Assembly (NCBI RefSeq): GCF_000369505.1
Contig: NZ_KB850054.1
Coordinates: 1-64,000, forward strand
DNA length: 64,000 nt
From: Acinetobacter sp. NIPH 298
GTDB lineage: Bacteria > Pseudomonadota > Gammaproteobacteria > Pseudomonadales > Moraxellaceae
Reading direction: 5' to 3'
Below are positions 51,481-64,000 of the stretch, piece after piece. The notes beneath the pieces are model-generated. The model did no database searches and was not told the origin of the DNA. It was given only the letters and a program-made list of their open reading frames with translations. How positions within the stretch are numbered: the stretch's first letter is position 1; each line of letters starts with the position of its first letter. A program made the translations under genes and the position numbers.

Positions 51481-53427
51481 TTATTTTTTGTCGTCTTTTA
51501 CTTCTGTGAACTCAGCATCTACAACGCCATCGTCCGCTTTTTGTTGTTGACCCGCATCGCCACCTTGGAATGCATTTGGATCAAAACCTTCAGCACCGCC
51601 CGCAGCACCTTGTGCTTGTTCATAAGCACGTTGTGTGATTGGCATCAAGATGTTTTGTAAAGCTTCAGTTTTTGCTTTGATATCTTCAACATCATTTTCT
51701 TTTGTTGAAGCTTCAAGTTCAGAAACCGCAGTTTCAATCGCAGTTTTTTCATCAGCAGTCACTTGTTCACCAAGATCTTTCACTGCTTTGTTTGAGCTAG
51801 TAATTAAAGCGTCTGCTTCATTACGTGCTTTCGCAAGCTCTTCAAACTTACGGTCTTCTTCTGCATTGATTTCAGCATCTTTGATCATTGCTTCGATTTC
51901 AGCATCAGACAAACCTGAGTTTGCTTTAATCTGGATCGACTGCTCTTTACCTGTGCTCTTATCTTTCGCAGATACTTTTAAGATACCATCAGCGTTGATA
52001 TCGAATGAAACTTCAATTTGCGGCACACCACGTGGAGCAGGTGGGATGTCGCCGAGTTGGAAGTTACCTAACAATTTGTTTTGCTGAGCCATTTTACGTT
52101 CACCTTGGAACACAGAAATGTCTACAGCAGGTTGGTTGTCAGCAGCAGTTGAGAACACTTGTGATTTCTTCGCAGGAATCGTGGTGTTTTTCTCAATAAT
52201 TGCAGTTAACACGCCACCCATTGTTTCGATACCAAGGGTTAATGGTGTTACGTCGAGTAAAAGTACGTCATTCTTGTCACCAGACAATACCGCACCTTGA
52301 ATCGCAGCACCCATTGCCACAGCTTCGTCAGGGTTCACGTCTTTACGTGGCTCTTTACCAAAGAATTCTTGTACTTTTTGTTGTACAAGTGGCATACGAG
52401 ACTGACCACCAACTAAGATCACGTCTGAAATTTCAGAGGTTGAAAGTCCAGCATCTTTAAGTGCGATACGGCAAGGTTCAATGGTACGAGCAACTAAGTC
52501 TGCAACCAAACCTTCAAGTTTTGCACGTGTAACGTTGATCACTAAGTGCTTAGGACCAGTCGCATCAGCAGTGATGTATGGAAGGTTGATTTCAGTTGCG
52601 TTTGATGAAGAAAGCTCGATTTTTGCTTTCTCAGCTGCTTCTTTTAAACGTTGTAACGCAAGTGGATCATTTTTCAGATTCACACTTTGTTCTTTCTTAA
52701 ATTCTTCAACCAAGTATTCGATCAATGCGTTATCAAAGTCTTCACCACCAAGGAAAGTATCACCATTGGTTGACAGTACTTCGATTTGTTGGTCGCCATC
52801 AAGGTCTGCGATTTCGATGATTGATACGTCAAACGTACCGCCACCTAAGTCATAAACCGCGATTTTACGATCGCCTTCTTTTTTGTCCATACCGAACGCA
52901 AGTGCAGCAGCAGTTGGTTCGTTAATGATACGTTTAACATCAAGACCCGCAATACGACCCGCATCTTTAGTTGCTTGACGTTGTGCATCGTTGAAGTAAG
53001 CAGGAACAGTAATAACCGCTTCTGTTACAGTTTCACCTAAATAATCTTCTGCAGTTTTTTTCATCTTTTTCAAGATTTCAGCAGAAATTTGTTGAGGTGC
53101 TAATTTTTTATCATTCACTTCAACCCAAGCATCACCGTTGTCAGCTTTGATGATTTTGTAAGGTACAAGACCGATGTCTTTTTGTACCGCAGCATCTTCA
53201 TAGCGACGACCAATTAAACGCTTGATTGCGAATAATGTATTTTTTGGGTTAGTTACAGCCTGACGTTTTGCACTTTGACCAACCAAGATCTCGCCATCTT
53301 TATAGGCAATGATTGATGGAGTTGTGCGTGCGCCTTCTGCATTATCGATTACTTTTACTTTATCGCCTTCAAGTACAGCAACACATGAGTTGGTAGTACC
53401 TAAGTCAATACCAATAATTTTCGCCAT
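51481..53427 (-). CDS. dnaK: Chaperone protein DnaK (Hsp70)
   Basis: An ATP-dependent chaperone that works with DnaJ and GrpE. 648 residues. The actin-like ATPase domain carries [26 protein letters not shown] and [11 protein letters not shown]; the linker [15 protein letters not shown] is intact, and the substrate-binding domain and a helical lid follow, ending with the [10 protein letters not shown] tail. No dnaJ follows in the window. It lies 202 bases downstream of grpE on the same strand and has its own heat-shock-type promoter at 53527-53554. Confidence 0.98.
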   Translation of the reverse strand: MAKIIGIDLGTTNSCVAVLEGDKVKVIDNAEGARTTPSIIAYKDGEILVGQSAKRQAVTNPKNTLFAIKRLIGRRYEDAAVQKDIGLVPYKIIKADNGDAWVEVNDKKLAPQQISAEILKKMKKTAEDYLGETVTEAVITVPAYFNDAQRQATKDAGRIAGLDVKRIINEPTAAALAFGMDKKEGDRKIAVYDLGGGTFDVSIIEIADLDGDQQIEVLSTNGDTFLGGEDFDNALIEYLVEEFKKEQSVNLKNDPLALQRLKEAAEKAKIELSSSNATEINLPYITADATGPKHLVINVTRAKLEGLVADLVARTIEPCRIALKDAGLSTSEISDVILVGGQSRMPLVQQKVQEFFGKEPRKDVNPDEAVAMGAAIQGAVLSGDKNDVLLLDVTPLTLGIETMGGVLTAIIEKNTTIPAKKSQVFSTAADNQPAVDISVFQGERKMAQQNKLLGNFQLGDIPPAPRGVPQIEVSFDINADGILKVSAKDKSTGKEQSIQIKANSGLSDAEIEAMIKDAEINAEEDRKFEELAKARNEADALITSSNKAVKDLGEQVTADEKTAIETAVSELEASTKENDVEDIKAKTEALQNILMPITQRAYEQAQGAAGGAEGFDPNAFQGGDAGQQQKADDGVVDAEFTEVKDDKK

Positions 53428-53526
53428 TTGGTGTGTTCCTCTAAAATTTTTTGAATCCCCTCATTTCCACCCTTAATTAAGGGGCTGAAAAGCGTTGCTT
53501 CCGAAAGGGGATTTGCTTGTTATTCG

Positions 53527-53554
53527 ATATGAGAGTCATTCGGTTTTTTTCAAG
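53527..53554 (-). promoter_or_regulatory. Sigma-32-type heat-shock promoter of dnaK
   Basis: On the minus strand, CTTGAA, a 14-base spacer and TCTCATAT, close to the sigma-32 consensus CTTGAA-N13/14-CCCCATNT. It lies about 100 bases before dnaK. Confidence 0.65.
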
Positions 53555-53629
53555 CATTTTTATGAAAAAAAATCAAAAAACTCTCAAATTCTTTGTACTT
53601 TGAGCAAATTTACAGGTTGCTCTTGTGCA

Positions 53630-54178
53630 TTATTGACCAACCATGACCATCGCTGGACGCAAGAGACGACCAGACAAGGTATAACCTTTTTGTAGTACCG
53701 TGCCGATTTCACCTGCTTTGGCATTTGGGTCAAGACCGACTGCTTGGTGATGATCTGCATTGAAGCCATTGGTAGTATCTACTGCCACCACATCAAATTT
53801 TTCGAGTGTGGTGAGCAATGATTTCAAGGTCAGTTGCACACCTTCAAGTAAAGGCGACTGCTCATCGCCCGCAGCTTGAATCGCGCGCTCAAGGTTGTCG
53901 ACCGAGTCGAGTAAATCTTTGGCAAATTTTTCTAAAGCAAATTTTTTCGCAGTTTCAGCTTCACGCTCTAAACGTTCTTTCACTTTTTCTGCTTCATAGG
54001 TTGCATTCGCTGCACGTGCTTTTTCTAGTTTTAAACCTTCTGCAAGTGTGGTGATTTGCGCTTGTAAATCTTCAACGCTAAGCTCGTTTGTTGCTTGCTC
54101 TACACCTTCAGTTTGAGTTTGTTCAGGTTGTTGCTCATTTTGAATGTCTTGAGCTTGCTCATTGTGCTCATTAGCCAT
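53630..54178 (-). CDS. grpE: Nucleotide exchange factor GrpE
   Basis: Releases ADP from DnaK. 182 residues. An acidic, Gln-rich N-terminus is followed by a long helix ([20 protein letters not shown] to [12 protein letters not shown]) and a beta domain with the C-terminal [20 protein letters not shown]. The frame is open 11 codons further upstream, but GGAGATC is correctly spaced for the ATG at 54178. A sigma-32-like promoter lies about 115 bases upstream. Confidence 0.96.
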   Translation of the reverse strand: MANEHNEQAQDIQNEQQPEQTQTEGVEQATNELSVEDLQAQITTLAEGLKLEKARAANATYEAEKVKERLEREAETAKKFALEKFAKDLLDSVDNLERAIQAAGDEQSPLLEGVQLTLKSLLTTLEKFDVVAVDTTNGFNADHHQAVGLDPNAKAGEIGTVLQKGYTLSGRLLRPAMVMVGQ

Positions 54179-54289
54179 TGATGATCTCCGTTTAAAAAAG
54201 TTCTTAAACATGTACAGTCCTTTTGGCGTGAATGCTCATAGGATCAAACCCGAACTGCCACATATTGGTCATTCATAGATATGGATGAA

Positions 54290-54315
54290 GTATGGGCAAC
54301 CCGACAAAATTCAAG
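54290..54315 (-). promoter_or_regulatory. Sigma-32-type promoter of grpE
   Basis: On the minus strand, CGCTTGAA, a 12-base spacer and GCCCATAC, near the sigma-32 consensus. It lies between the LysR gene end and grpE. Confidence 0.5.
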
Positions 54316-54337
54316 CGTTCAGGTCGATTTAAATCTT

Positions 54338-55231
54338 TTAATTTTGCTGATCTAGGTAAAAATTTAAGTTTTCGATCACGAAAGCAATAAATTCTTGGGT
54401 TATTTTTGGTAAATGTTGTCTAGATGCATAGACTAAAGACAAAGTCAGATCGGGTGCAGAAAAATCTGTAAACACCTGTTGCAGACGGTTAGCTGCGATA
54501 TCTTGACGGACGAGGAACGTCGGCAACATGGCGATCCCTTGCGCTGCGAGGCACATTTGATACAGCGCAATCACGTCATTGCTTTTAAAGGTCACATTTA
54601 AGGGGTAGTTCTGAGGTTGTTGATCTTGATCAAACAAAGTCCAATATTGATTATGAGTATAGTGGGCAATACATTCATGCTGAATCAATTGGCTGGGGTG
54701 TGAAAGGGCCGTATGATCTTTTAGATAATGTGGATGAGCACAAAAAATAGAGCCAATTTGACAGACGGGACGTGCAATTAGTCCATCAGCGACTTTTTGA
54801 GTAATGCGGAGTGCGAGATCAACCTGTGCATCGATCAAATCAACGGTATTTTCAGTCAAATACACATCAAATTGGATATGAGGATAGCGCTTTTTAAACT
54901 GTCGAATACATTCATTCACCCCGAGCTGAAATAAAAATAAGCCACAGGTAAAGCGGATCGTACCTGTATGTTGCTCTGGAGCAGCCAAGCCGGCTAATAG
55001 TTGTTGCTGCTGTAAAATATTTTCGCAATACACCAGTGCTTTTTCGCCAGCAGGTGTCAGTGATACTTTACGCGTGTTACGTTGAAACAGTCGAGTTGAA
55101 AAGGTTTGTTCGAGGTGTTCCAGATAACGAGACACCATCGCTTTAGAATAATCTAAATGTTCTGCGGCTTTACTGAGATTGCCTTGATGTGCAATGCAAA
55201 CAAAGACCTGAATGGCTTTTAATGTATCCAT
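54338..55231 (-). CDS. LysR family transcriptional regulator
   Basis: A 297-residue LysR-type regulator with N-terminal winged helix (KAIQVFVCIAHQGNLSKAAE, YSKAMVSRYLEHLEQ) and effector domain. The frame is open to 55264, but MDTLKAIQVF at 55231 matches the family start; neither has a good ribosome site. It resembles the CrgA/DsdC-like group that often controls a divergent neighbour, here the MBL-like gene at 55340, 108 bases away. The direct target is inferred from this arrangement. Confidence 0.88.
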   Translation of the reverse strand: MDTLKAIQVFVCIAHQGNLSKAAEHLDYSKAMVSRYLEHLEQTFSTRLFQRNTRKVSLTPAGEKALVYCENILQQQQLLAGLAAPEQHTGTIRFTCGLFLFQLGVNECIRQFKKRYPHIQFDVYLTENTVDLIDAQVDLALRITQKVADGLIARPVCQIGSIFCAHPHYLKDHTALSHPSQLIQHECIAHYTHNQYWTLFDQDQQPQNYPLNVTFKSNDVIALYQMCLAAQGIAMLPTFLVRQDIAANRLQQVFTDFSAPDLTLSLVYASRQHLPKITQEFIAFVIENLNFYLDQQN

Positions 55232-55339
55232 ATTTATTTTTGATTGTTGCAAGATATGCAACATTTTATCTTAATTTAGGCTGTTTATTCAGTAGTAAAT
55301 GCAATTTATAGTGTTTTCTATCAGATTGGAGATGAAAAA

Positions 55340-56203
55340 ATGAACATGAAACCTTATGCAATTGCATTCACTGCATTATCAACACTCGCGGCAGCATCAA
55401 ACACCTTCGCACAAGAATTAAAAATTCAAAATTTTCTGGCGAAACCTGAGCACTTTGGAGTCACGTCAACTTTAATTGAAGGTGATAAAGAAGTTTTATT
55501 GGTCAATGCACAATTTTCTAAATCAGAAGCTTTGCGTGTCGCGGCTGACATCCTTGATAGCGGTAAAACGTTAAAAACGATTTTTGTGAGTTATGGTGAT
55601 CCAGACTTTTACTTTGGTTTAGATGTATTTAAGCAATACTTCCCAAATGTACAAATCATTGCGACGCCTGAAACCGTTAAACATATTCAAGATACACAAG
55701 CTTTGAAAGTGCAGTATTGGGGACCTAAAATGGGCGCCAATGCACCGACTCAAATTATCATTCCTCAAGCCTATACAGCGAAAACCTTAAAGTTTGAAAA
55801 TGAAAGCATTGAAATTAAGGGTAAAAAAGAGCTGACGTATTTGTGGATCCCAAGTGCTAAAGCGGTTGTGGGTGGGATTCCAGTTTCATCAGGAATTCAT
55901 TTATGGATGGCTGATACTCCGACCACAAAAGACCGTGCTGAGGTGATTCAGGCTTTAGAAAGTATCAAAGCATTAAAACCGACAACTGTGGTACCAGCAC
56001 ATATGAAAGCAGGGGCGGCTGAAGGTTTAGATGCAGTGAACTTCTCGATTGACTATTTAAAGCAATATGAGAAAGCGGTGAAAGCCACGAAAGACTCAGC
56101 CCAGTTAATACAATCCATGCAAAAACAATATCCAGCTTTAGGTGAGTCTGATAGTTTGGATTTGGGTGCAAAAGTGGTAAAAGGTGAAATGCAGTGGCCG
56201 TAA
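55340..56203 (+). CDS. Secreted MBL-fold homologue with degenerate metal site
   Basis: A 287-residue exported protein; signal peptide cleaved at TFA-Q (residue 24). Its fold blocks match periplasmic MBL proteins, but the usual HxHxDH is replaced: FVSYGDPDFYFG (residues 82-93) has Tyr, Asp and Phe where the three metal histidines should be, keeping only the aspartate. A histidine in VVPAHMKAG near residue 221 remains. It has probably lost metal hydrolase activity and may bind a ligand instead, or it uses a different chemistry. GGAG lies 8 bases before the ATG. Divergent from the LysR gene. Confidence 0.8.
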   Translation: MNMKPYAIAFTALSTLAAASNTFAQELKIQNFLAKPEHFGVTSTLIEGDKEVLLVNAQFSKSEALRVAADILDSGKTLKTIFVSYGDPDFYFGLDVFKQYFPNVQIIATPETVKHIQDTQALKVQYWGPKMGANAPTQIIIPQAYTAKTLKFENESIEIKGKKELTYLWIPSAKAVVGGIPVSSGIHLWMADTPTTKDRAEVIQALESIKALKPTTVVPAHMKAGAAEGLDAVNFSIDYLKQYEKAVKATKDSAQLIQSMQKQYPALGESDSLDLGAKVVKGEMQWP

Positions 56204-56222
56204 ATTTATGGTCGAAAAACAT

Positions 56223-56251
56223 AAAAACCGTGGCTTAGACCACGGTTTTTT
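56223..56251. terminator. Terminator after the MBL-like gene
   Basis: Stem ACCGTGG/CCACGGT with a T-run, 20 bases past the stop codon. Bases 56252-56591 are AT-rich with no supported gene and should hold the lipoprotein promoter. Confidence 0.85.
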
Positions 56252-56591
56252 ATTGGTGCTTAATTCATTATCAATAAAAACTACGCAATTGTAATCTTTT
56301 AAGACGGTTGTACAGTATTTCTATGAATTATAAAAACATAATATAAACAACAATTTGCGATATAGAGCCAAAATAAAAATAAAAAAATGCTGTATTAATA
56401 GTTATTTAGTAAGGCTGTTTAAATGAAAAGATATGTGAATTGTGAAGACGGCTGATATAAGAAAAATTGCAAAATAATGCAGCTTCCACTACAAACTACA
56501 ACCAATCCGCATCACGTCTGAGAAAAAAATTGTGAATCATAGGCAACGCAAAGGCGACTTTGCTTTTTGTCATAATGAAAGGAAGTAAGCA

Positions 56592-56822
56592 ATGAAAAAA
56601 TTAGCATTGATTTCAATGGTTGTAACAGGTGTAGCATTCACAGCGGTAGGTTGTACATCTCAAGGCGGTGTAGAAGCTTCTGGTTCTGCTCAAACCAGCG
56701 CAAGCCCAACTGGCGCGCAAGCTGGTGTAGGCATACAAGCGGATACTTCTATGGGTGTTGAGTCAGCTAGCCCATCTGCTGACGTATCTGGTGCGGTTGA
56801 TGCTGAGGCATCAGTACAATAA
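56592..56822 (+). CDS. Small Gly/Ala/Ser-rich lipoprotein 1
   Basis: A 76-residue putative lipoprotein. The signal peptide MKKLALISMVVTGVAFTAVG ends at Cys21 (lipobox AVGC), so the mature protein is about 56 residues with a lipid-modified cysteine. It is low in complexity, rich in Gly, Ala, Ser and Thr, and carries acidic residues (DTSMGVES, DVSGAVDAEAS). AAAGGAAG lies 6 bases before the ATG. It is related to the gene at 57112 by layout. Function unknown; an outer-membrane location is likely because residue +2 is not Asp. Confidence 0.75.
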   Translation: MKKLALISMVVTGVAFTAVGCTSQGGVEASGSAQTSASPTGAQAGVGIQADTSMGVESASPSADVSGAVDAEASVQ

Positions 56823-56927
56823 TCTAAACTTAGTCGGGCAATAGATTGTCTGTTGATGCCAGCAGATCACTCTAAACATATACTGCTATATATGATGCTC
56901 TTAAGTGATACAGATTAATTGGTAAAT

Positions 56928-56961
56928 AAAAACTAGAATCAATAAAATGATTCTAGTTTTT
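56928..56961 (+). terminator. Terminator after lipoprotein 1
   Basis: A long stem (AAAACTAGAATCA / TGATTCTAGTTTT) with a T-run, about 105 bases after the lipoprotein 1 stop, which leaves a sizeable 3' untranslated region. Confidence 0.8.
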
Positions 56962-57111
56962 TTACTTTTAGAGCGAATTTAAAACGCATAAAGATTTGCC
57001 AAACTGACAGTAAAAATAAGCCATGTGGACTTGTAGATTGATAGACAAAACAGCAATGATGATATTTCACAAACCAAATTGTTTGTATTGATCTAATCGA
57101 GAGAAAAATTT

Positions 57112-57309
57112 ATGAAACAGTTCACTTTCATTTCGCTACTGTGTATTGCGTTAAGCCCAATGGTTGGTTGTGTTTCTGTGGAGGCAACTGGTTCTACAAA
57201 TGTGGGGGTTGGTTCTCATGGTGTTAAAACAGGTGCTGGCGTAAAGGCACAAGTCCAACCAGGACAAGTTGGAGTTAATGTCTCAGGTTCAGCATCGGCT
57301 GGTCGTTAA
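57112..57309 (+). CDS. Small Gly/Val-rich lipoprotein 2
   Basis: A 65-residue putative lipoprotein; the lipobox MVGC places the modified cysteine at residue 20. The mature part is a Gly/Val/Ser repeat-like stretch (VEATGSTNVGVGSHGVKTGA, VQPGQVGVNVSGSASAGR) without large hydrophobic residues, similar in style to lipoprotein 1 but basic. GAGAGAAA precedes the ATG. The two genes look like a diverged tandem duplication with separate terminators. Function unknown. Confidence 0.72.
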   Translation: MKQFTFISLLCIALSPMVGCVSVEATGSTNVGVGSHGVKTGAGVKAQVQPGQVGVNVSGSASAGR

Positions 57310-57327
57310 TAAAAATATAGACGTGAT

Positions 57328-57368
57328 AAAAACTCAAAAAGCGGAATTTTGTTTTTTGAGTTTTTTAT
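57328..57368 (+). terminator. Terminator after lipoprotein 2
   Basis: Stem AAAACTCAAAAA/TTTTTTGAGTTTT with a T-run. The spacer to 57551 has no supported gene. Confidence 0.75.
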
Positions 57369-57551
57369 TTCTCATCAACGCAAAAATATTGATTGACCTA
57401 AAAATAGTATATAGATAAGCAGAATGGGTAATGACTTTTGCAGATCAGCCATTTAGCTTAGATTTTATTTTTAAATTCTTGATCTATGACTTTATAAGGG
57501 CATATAGTCGAATAGAACAAGAATGATGGACAACATGAGAAGGGGAAAAAC

Positions 57552-58622
57552 GTGACAGCATTACCTCAAAAAATTCAAACAATTTTAGATAATGGACAAG
57601 GTCCTGCTGCACGAGTGCTGGATAAGCTGCCTAAAATCGTACAAGAGTCTCTCGCTAAGGTTTTAGGCTATGCATATCAGTACCCAGATTTGGATGCATT
57701 TACCAAATGTTTGATGGCCGTCCAAATTAAACAGGGACGTATTGGTTTTTTGAGTGACGATCCGATCGAGTCAAGACGCCAATTTGATGCGCAGATGTTG
57801 GCTATATTAAATAAGCCGACTTCGATTGAATCGGTTGAAGATATTCGATTACCTTTGCAAAGTGGAACGGTTTTTGCCCGTCACTTTCACCCAGCGCCAA
57901 ACAAAAAACTACCGATGATTGTTTTTTATCATGGCGGTGGTTTTGTCGTAGGTGGTTTGGACACACATGATGAAGCATGCCGCTTAATCGCGAAATACGC
58001 AAAAGTACAAGTCTTGAGTATTGATTATCCGCTTGCACCAGAAGCATCACCGCAACTACTGATTAAATCATGTGAAGATGCTTTGGCTTGGGTTTATCAG
58101 AATCGTCGCCAACTCAAGATCTATAAAAATCGTATTGCGGTTGCTGGCGACAGTGCTGGTGGCAATATCAGTACCGTTGTGGCACAGCACACAGTGGGCA
58201 AGGCATACGCACCACAAGCACAACTGTTAATTTATCCAACTGTAGATTTTAAAAGTAGACACCCATCTTTCTATGCGTATGGTCAAGGCTTAGTGTTGAC
58301 CAGTAAGGATGTGGATTATGTGACAGACTATTATGTGACACAGCACAACGTTGCTTTAGATGATCCGCTTGTTTCACCTACCTATGGCAACCTTCGCAAG
58401 CTTGCACCTGCATACGTACTTACGGCTGGGCACGACTTACTCCATGATGAAGGGGAGATCTATAGTCATAAACTCAGACAAAGCGGCGTCAAAGTTCAAT
58501 ATGTCAATTATGTTGATCAGACTCATGGTTTTATCAACCTAACCCCAATTTCAAGCAAAGCTAAACGTAATACGATTGAGCTTGCGAGAAACTTTAGAAA
58601 ATTTTGGGATAAACATAGTTAA
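57552..58622 (+). CDS. Alpha/beta hydrolase (HSL-type esterase/lipase)
   Basis: A 356-residue hydrolase of the hormone-sensitive-lipase family. The oxyanion motif HGGGFVVGG is at about residues 132-140, the nucleophile Ser is in GDSAGGN near residue 203, the acid Asp in AGHDLLHDEG and the His in QTHGFINL. No signal peptide. The start is a GTG at 57552 preceded by AGAAGGGG. An N-terminal cap of about 100 residues is typical of bacterial HSL enzymes. Substrates are probably short-chain esters; not proven. A parS site follows at 58635. Confidence 0.9.
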   Translation: MTALPQKIQTILDNGQGPAARVLDKLPKIVQESLAKVLGYAYQYPDLDAFTKCLMAVQIKQGRIGFLSDDPIESRRQFDAQMLAILNKPTSIESVEDIRLPLQSGTVFARHFHPAPNKKLPMIVFYHGGGFVVGGLDTHDEACRLIAKYAKVQVLSIDYPLAPEASPQLLIKSCEDALAWVYQNRRQLKIYKNRIAVAGDSAGGNISTVVAQHTVGKAYAPQAQLLIYPTVDFKSRHPSFYAYGQGLVLTSKDVDYVTDYYVTQHNVALDDPLVSPTYGNLRKLAPAYVLTAGHDLLHDEGEIYSHKLRQSGVKVQYVNYVDQTHGFINLTPISSKAKRNTIELARNFRKFWDKHS

Positions 58623-58634
58623 TTTGCCGATGAA

Positions 58635-58658
58635 CCTATGTTTCACGTGAAACATAGG
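58635..58658. promoter_or_regulatory. parS: ParB-binding parS site 4
   Basis: The core TGTTTCACGTGAAACA (58639-58654) is a perfect parS sequence, and the flanks extend it to a perfect 24-base palindrome. Intergenic, about 35 kb to the right of oriC, the farthest of the four sites. Confidence 0.92.
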
Positions 58659-58752
58659 TGTTGTTTAGCGTAACAAATAAAAATAGCAAAAATGAATTTG
58701 TAAAACTAAGATGAATGTCCACAAAAAACCTATTTTCAAGTTGAGAAAAGCA

Positions 58753-59310
58753 ATGATGAAAACGTTGTTCATTACAACAAGTTTACTTTTGGCCAGTGGT
58801 CATTTATTTGCAAATACAATGGTTGAAATGAAAACCAGCATGGGGAATGTTGAAATAGAGCTTTTTGATGATAAAGCTCCTGTGTCAGCGAAGAATTTTG
58901 AAAGCTATGTTAAAAGCAACTTCTATACAGGTACGATCTTCCATCGTGTGATTCCTGGATTTATGGTTCAGGGCGGTGGTTTAGATGAGAATATGGTTGA
59001 GAAGAAAACAAAAGCACCTATTGTGAATGAAGCAGATAATGGTCTGAAGAATACCCGTGGCACATTAGCGATGGCTCGAACCAATAACCCTAACTCTGCA
59101 ACGAGTCAATTTTTTATAAATGTTGCTGATAACAGTTTCCTCAATCGTTCACAAAGAGATGCTGGCTATGCAGTGTTTGGTAAAGTGACTAAGGGTATGG
59201 AGGTGATTGATAAAATCGTAAATGTACCTACAGGAAACCAAGGAATGCATCAAAATGTACCAAAACAACCGGTTAAAATCATAAGTGTTCAGATAAAGAG
59301 CAAAAAGTAA
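58753..59310 (+). CDS. ppiA: Periplasmic peptidyl-prolyl cis-trans isomerase (cyclophilin)
   Basis: Catalyses cis-trans isomerisation of proline bonds in exported proteins. From the ATG at 58753 it is 185 residues with a signal peptide ending near LFA-N. The cyclophilin core has [20 protein letters not shown] and the [16 protein letters not shown] block, with the active-site Arg, Phe and Gln present. The frame is open 14 codons upstream, but GAGAAAAG fits the 58753 start. An ATG one codon later (58756) is also possible. Single gene, last before the right rRNA operon. Confidence 0.92.
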   Translation: MMKTLFITTSLLLASGHLFANTMVEMKTSMGNVEIELFDDKAPVSAKNFESYVKSNFYTGTIFHRVIPGFMVQGGGLDENMVEKKTKAPIVNEADNGLKNTRGTLAMARTNNPNSATSQFFINVADNSFLNRSQRDAGYAVFGKVTKGMEVIDKIVNVPTGNQGMHQNVPKQPVKIISVQIKSKK

Positions 59311-59314
59311 AAAA

Positions 59315-59349
59315 TAAGGAAGAAATATAAAATTAATATTTCTTCCTTA
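59315..59349 (+). terminator. ppiA terminator
   Basis: A 14-base-pair perfect stem (TAAGGAAGAAATAT / ATATTTCTTCCTTA) 5 bases after the stop codon; only a short T-run follows. Confidence 0.7.
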
Positions 59350-59439
59350 ATATCATTTGTTTATGATGTTTTTGGTGGTTTGTTGTGCAGGCTTTGGTCT
59401 AAAAAAGCAACACTCAATAAATCATATGTTTAAAAAGAC

Positions 59440-59467
59440 TTGCGCACCAAAAAAAATCTCCTATAAT
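59440..59467 (+). promoter_or_regulatory. Right rRNA operon promoter
   Basis: TTGCGC, a 16-base spacer and a consensus TATAAT, then GCACACATCCCG. It lies 270 bases before 16S. Upstream the sequence is A-rich. The promoter is outside the inverted repeat, and its sequence differs from both left-operon elements. Confidence 0.75.
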
Positions 59468-59734
59468 GCACACATCCCGACGCGATGAAGCAAACAGAAC
59501 TTAGCTTTACTGGTTAAGTTTATGAGTATTTATTGCGTTGATTTGCCACTGATGAGGTGGTGAAAAATTCATTAAGAATTGAAGAAGAACAACTTGTGTG
59601 GATTTTTACTGGTTAATCGATCGAAATTATTTTCATTGATTAGATGGTAGAAATTACTCGAAGTTTATTTGAGAAATATTTGTCAGAAAATTGATGAGCC
59701 AAGATTGGTACCCTTTAAAGGTACTACTGATTTT

Positions 59735-61272
<1,538 letters not shown>

Positions 61273-61333
61273 ACGAAAGATTGATGGCCGGTAAGAATCC
61301 ACAACAAGTTGTTCTTCTTGAAGATATATCTGA

Positions 61334-61410
<77 letters not shown>

Positions 61411-61465
61411 AATCTGATCGCTAAAGCTGAAAGATTTAAGGATATAGAATTCACAATGATAAGCT

Positions 61466-61541
61466 GGGGACTTAGCTTAGTTGGTAGAGCGCCTGCTTTG
61501 CACGCAGGAGGTCAGGAGTTCGACTCTCCTAGTCTCCACCA
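61466..61541 (+). tRNA. alaT: tRNA-Ala (anticodon TGC)
   Basis: A 76-base cloverleaf with encoded CCA, identical to 5140-5215. The spacer to tRNA-Ile carries the single difference from the left operon (G at 61429). Confidence 0.97.
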
Positions 61542-61908
61542 CGTACTTTACGGAGTACGGGCTAAAGATTACAGAATTTAGTGAATAAGAAGATCGAATG
61601 ATCTTGGTTTATTAAGTTCTGTGATTTATCACAGTTTAATGTAGCTGACGAGGTTACATTAATTCATTAACAGATTAGTAGAATTGAGTCTGAAATAAAT
61701 TGTTCAAAACTCGATTAATATGATTTTAACGGTAATACGAAAGTGTTGCAGTTAGATGAAAGATTAATGCGAGAACTAGCGATTAACTGAATCAAGCGTT
61801 TTGGTATATGAATTAGATTGAAGCTGTACGGTGCTTAAGTGCACAGTGCGTCAAACTGAAATGTTGAAGTTACTACTTGTAGGTAACGTCGACTGTTTGG
61901 GGTTGTAT

Positions 61909-64000
<2,092 letters not shown>

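Noticed and set aside
51635..52855. Several frames antisense to dnaK
   Set aside because: Long antisense frames are common opposite dnaK because of its codon use; no independent support.

Overview
The window is a chromosomal origin region from a gammaproteobacterium, almost certainly an Acinetobacter (family Moraxellaceae). The evidence is the order dnaA-dnaN-recF-gyrB reading left and rpmH-rnpA-yidD-yidC-mnmE reading right from an AT-rich spacer with DnaA boxes, the 16S sequence and Ile/Ala tRNA spacer, A+T-rich codon use, and tandem AdeT-like periplasmic proteins. The species cannot be fixed by reading alone.

Layout. 0-1.5 kb: an ankyrin-repeat protein and an AT-rich gene of unknown function. 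1.5-7.0 kb: a complete rRNA operon (16S-tRNA-Ile-tRNA-Ala-23S-5S) reading left. 7.4-16.9 kb: tyrS, anmK, erpA, three tandem AdeT-like solute-binding proteins, an ABC-F ATPase (yheS-like) and a DedA protein. 17-28 kb: replication-initiation genes, oriC (23.3-24.0 kb) and the rpmH-mnmE cluster. 28-35 kb: a RhuM-like accessory gene, a DsbC-like protein, a GlsB-type membrane protein, hpt, guaD, a nucleotidyltransferase and terC behind a probable manganese riboswitch. 35-40 kb: a LysR regulator divergent from a four-gene acyl-CoA dehydrogenase operon. 40-46 kb: mpl, a DUF486 membrane protein, purEK and an MltB-type transglycosylase. 46-50 kb: three tandem secreted metzincin proteases with an internal coiled coil. 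50-59.3 kb: MBL-fold proteins, dnaK and grpE with heat-shock-type promoters, a second LysR, two tiny lipoproteins, an alpha/beta hydrolase and a peptidyl-prolyl isomerase. 59.4 kb to the end: a second rRNA operon reading right, cut off inside 23S.

The two rRNA operons are transcribed away from oriC and form a near-perfect inverted repeat around it. Across the 4,432 bases of overlap inside the window I found two base differences and no net length change. Four 16-bp ParB (parS-type) sites lie at 16.9, 20.2, 29.4 and 58.6 kb.

The most unusual feature is the 638-base spacer between purK and mltB. It holds 14 exact and 2 near copies of a palindromic 12-mer, TTTRAATTYAAA, together with two perfect DnaA boxes. 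By eye, the only other exact copies of the 12-mer (three), and the only other perfect TTATCCACA boxes, lie in the dnaA-rpmH origin spacer. This looks like an origin-linked array of protein-binding sites about 20 kb from oriC, and I do not recall a description of it. Other notable items are a yybP-ykoY-type riboswitch whose P1 strand is shared with a terminator upstream of terC, a dnaA promoter with a DnaA box between -35 and -10 plus a terminator-like leader hairpin, and an MBL-fold protein that has lost its metal-binding histidines.
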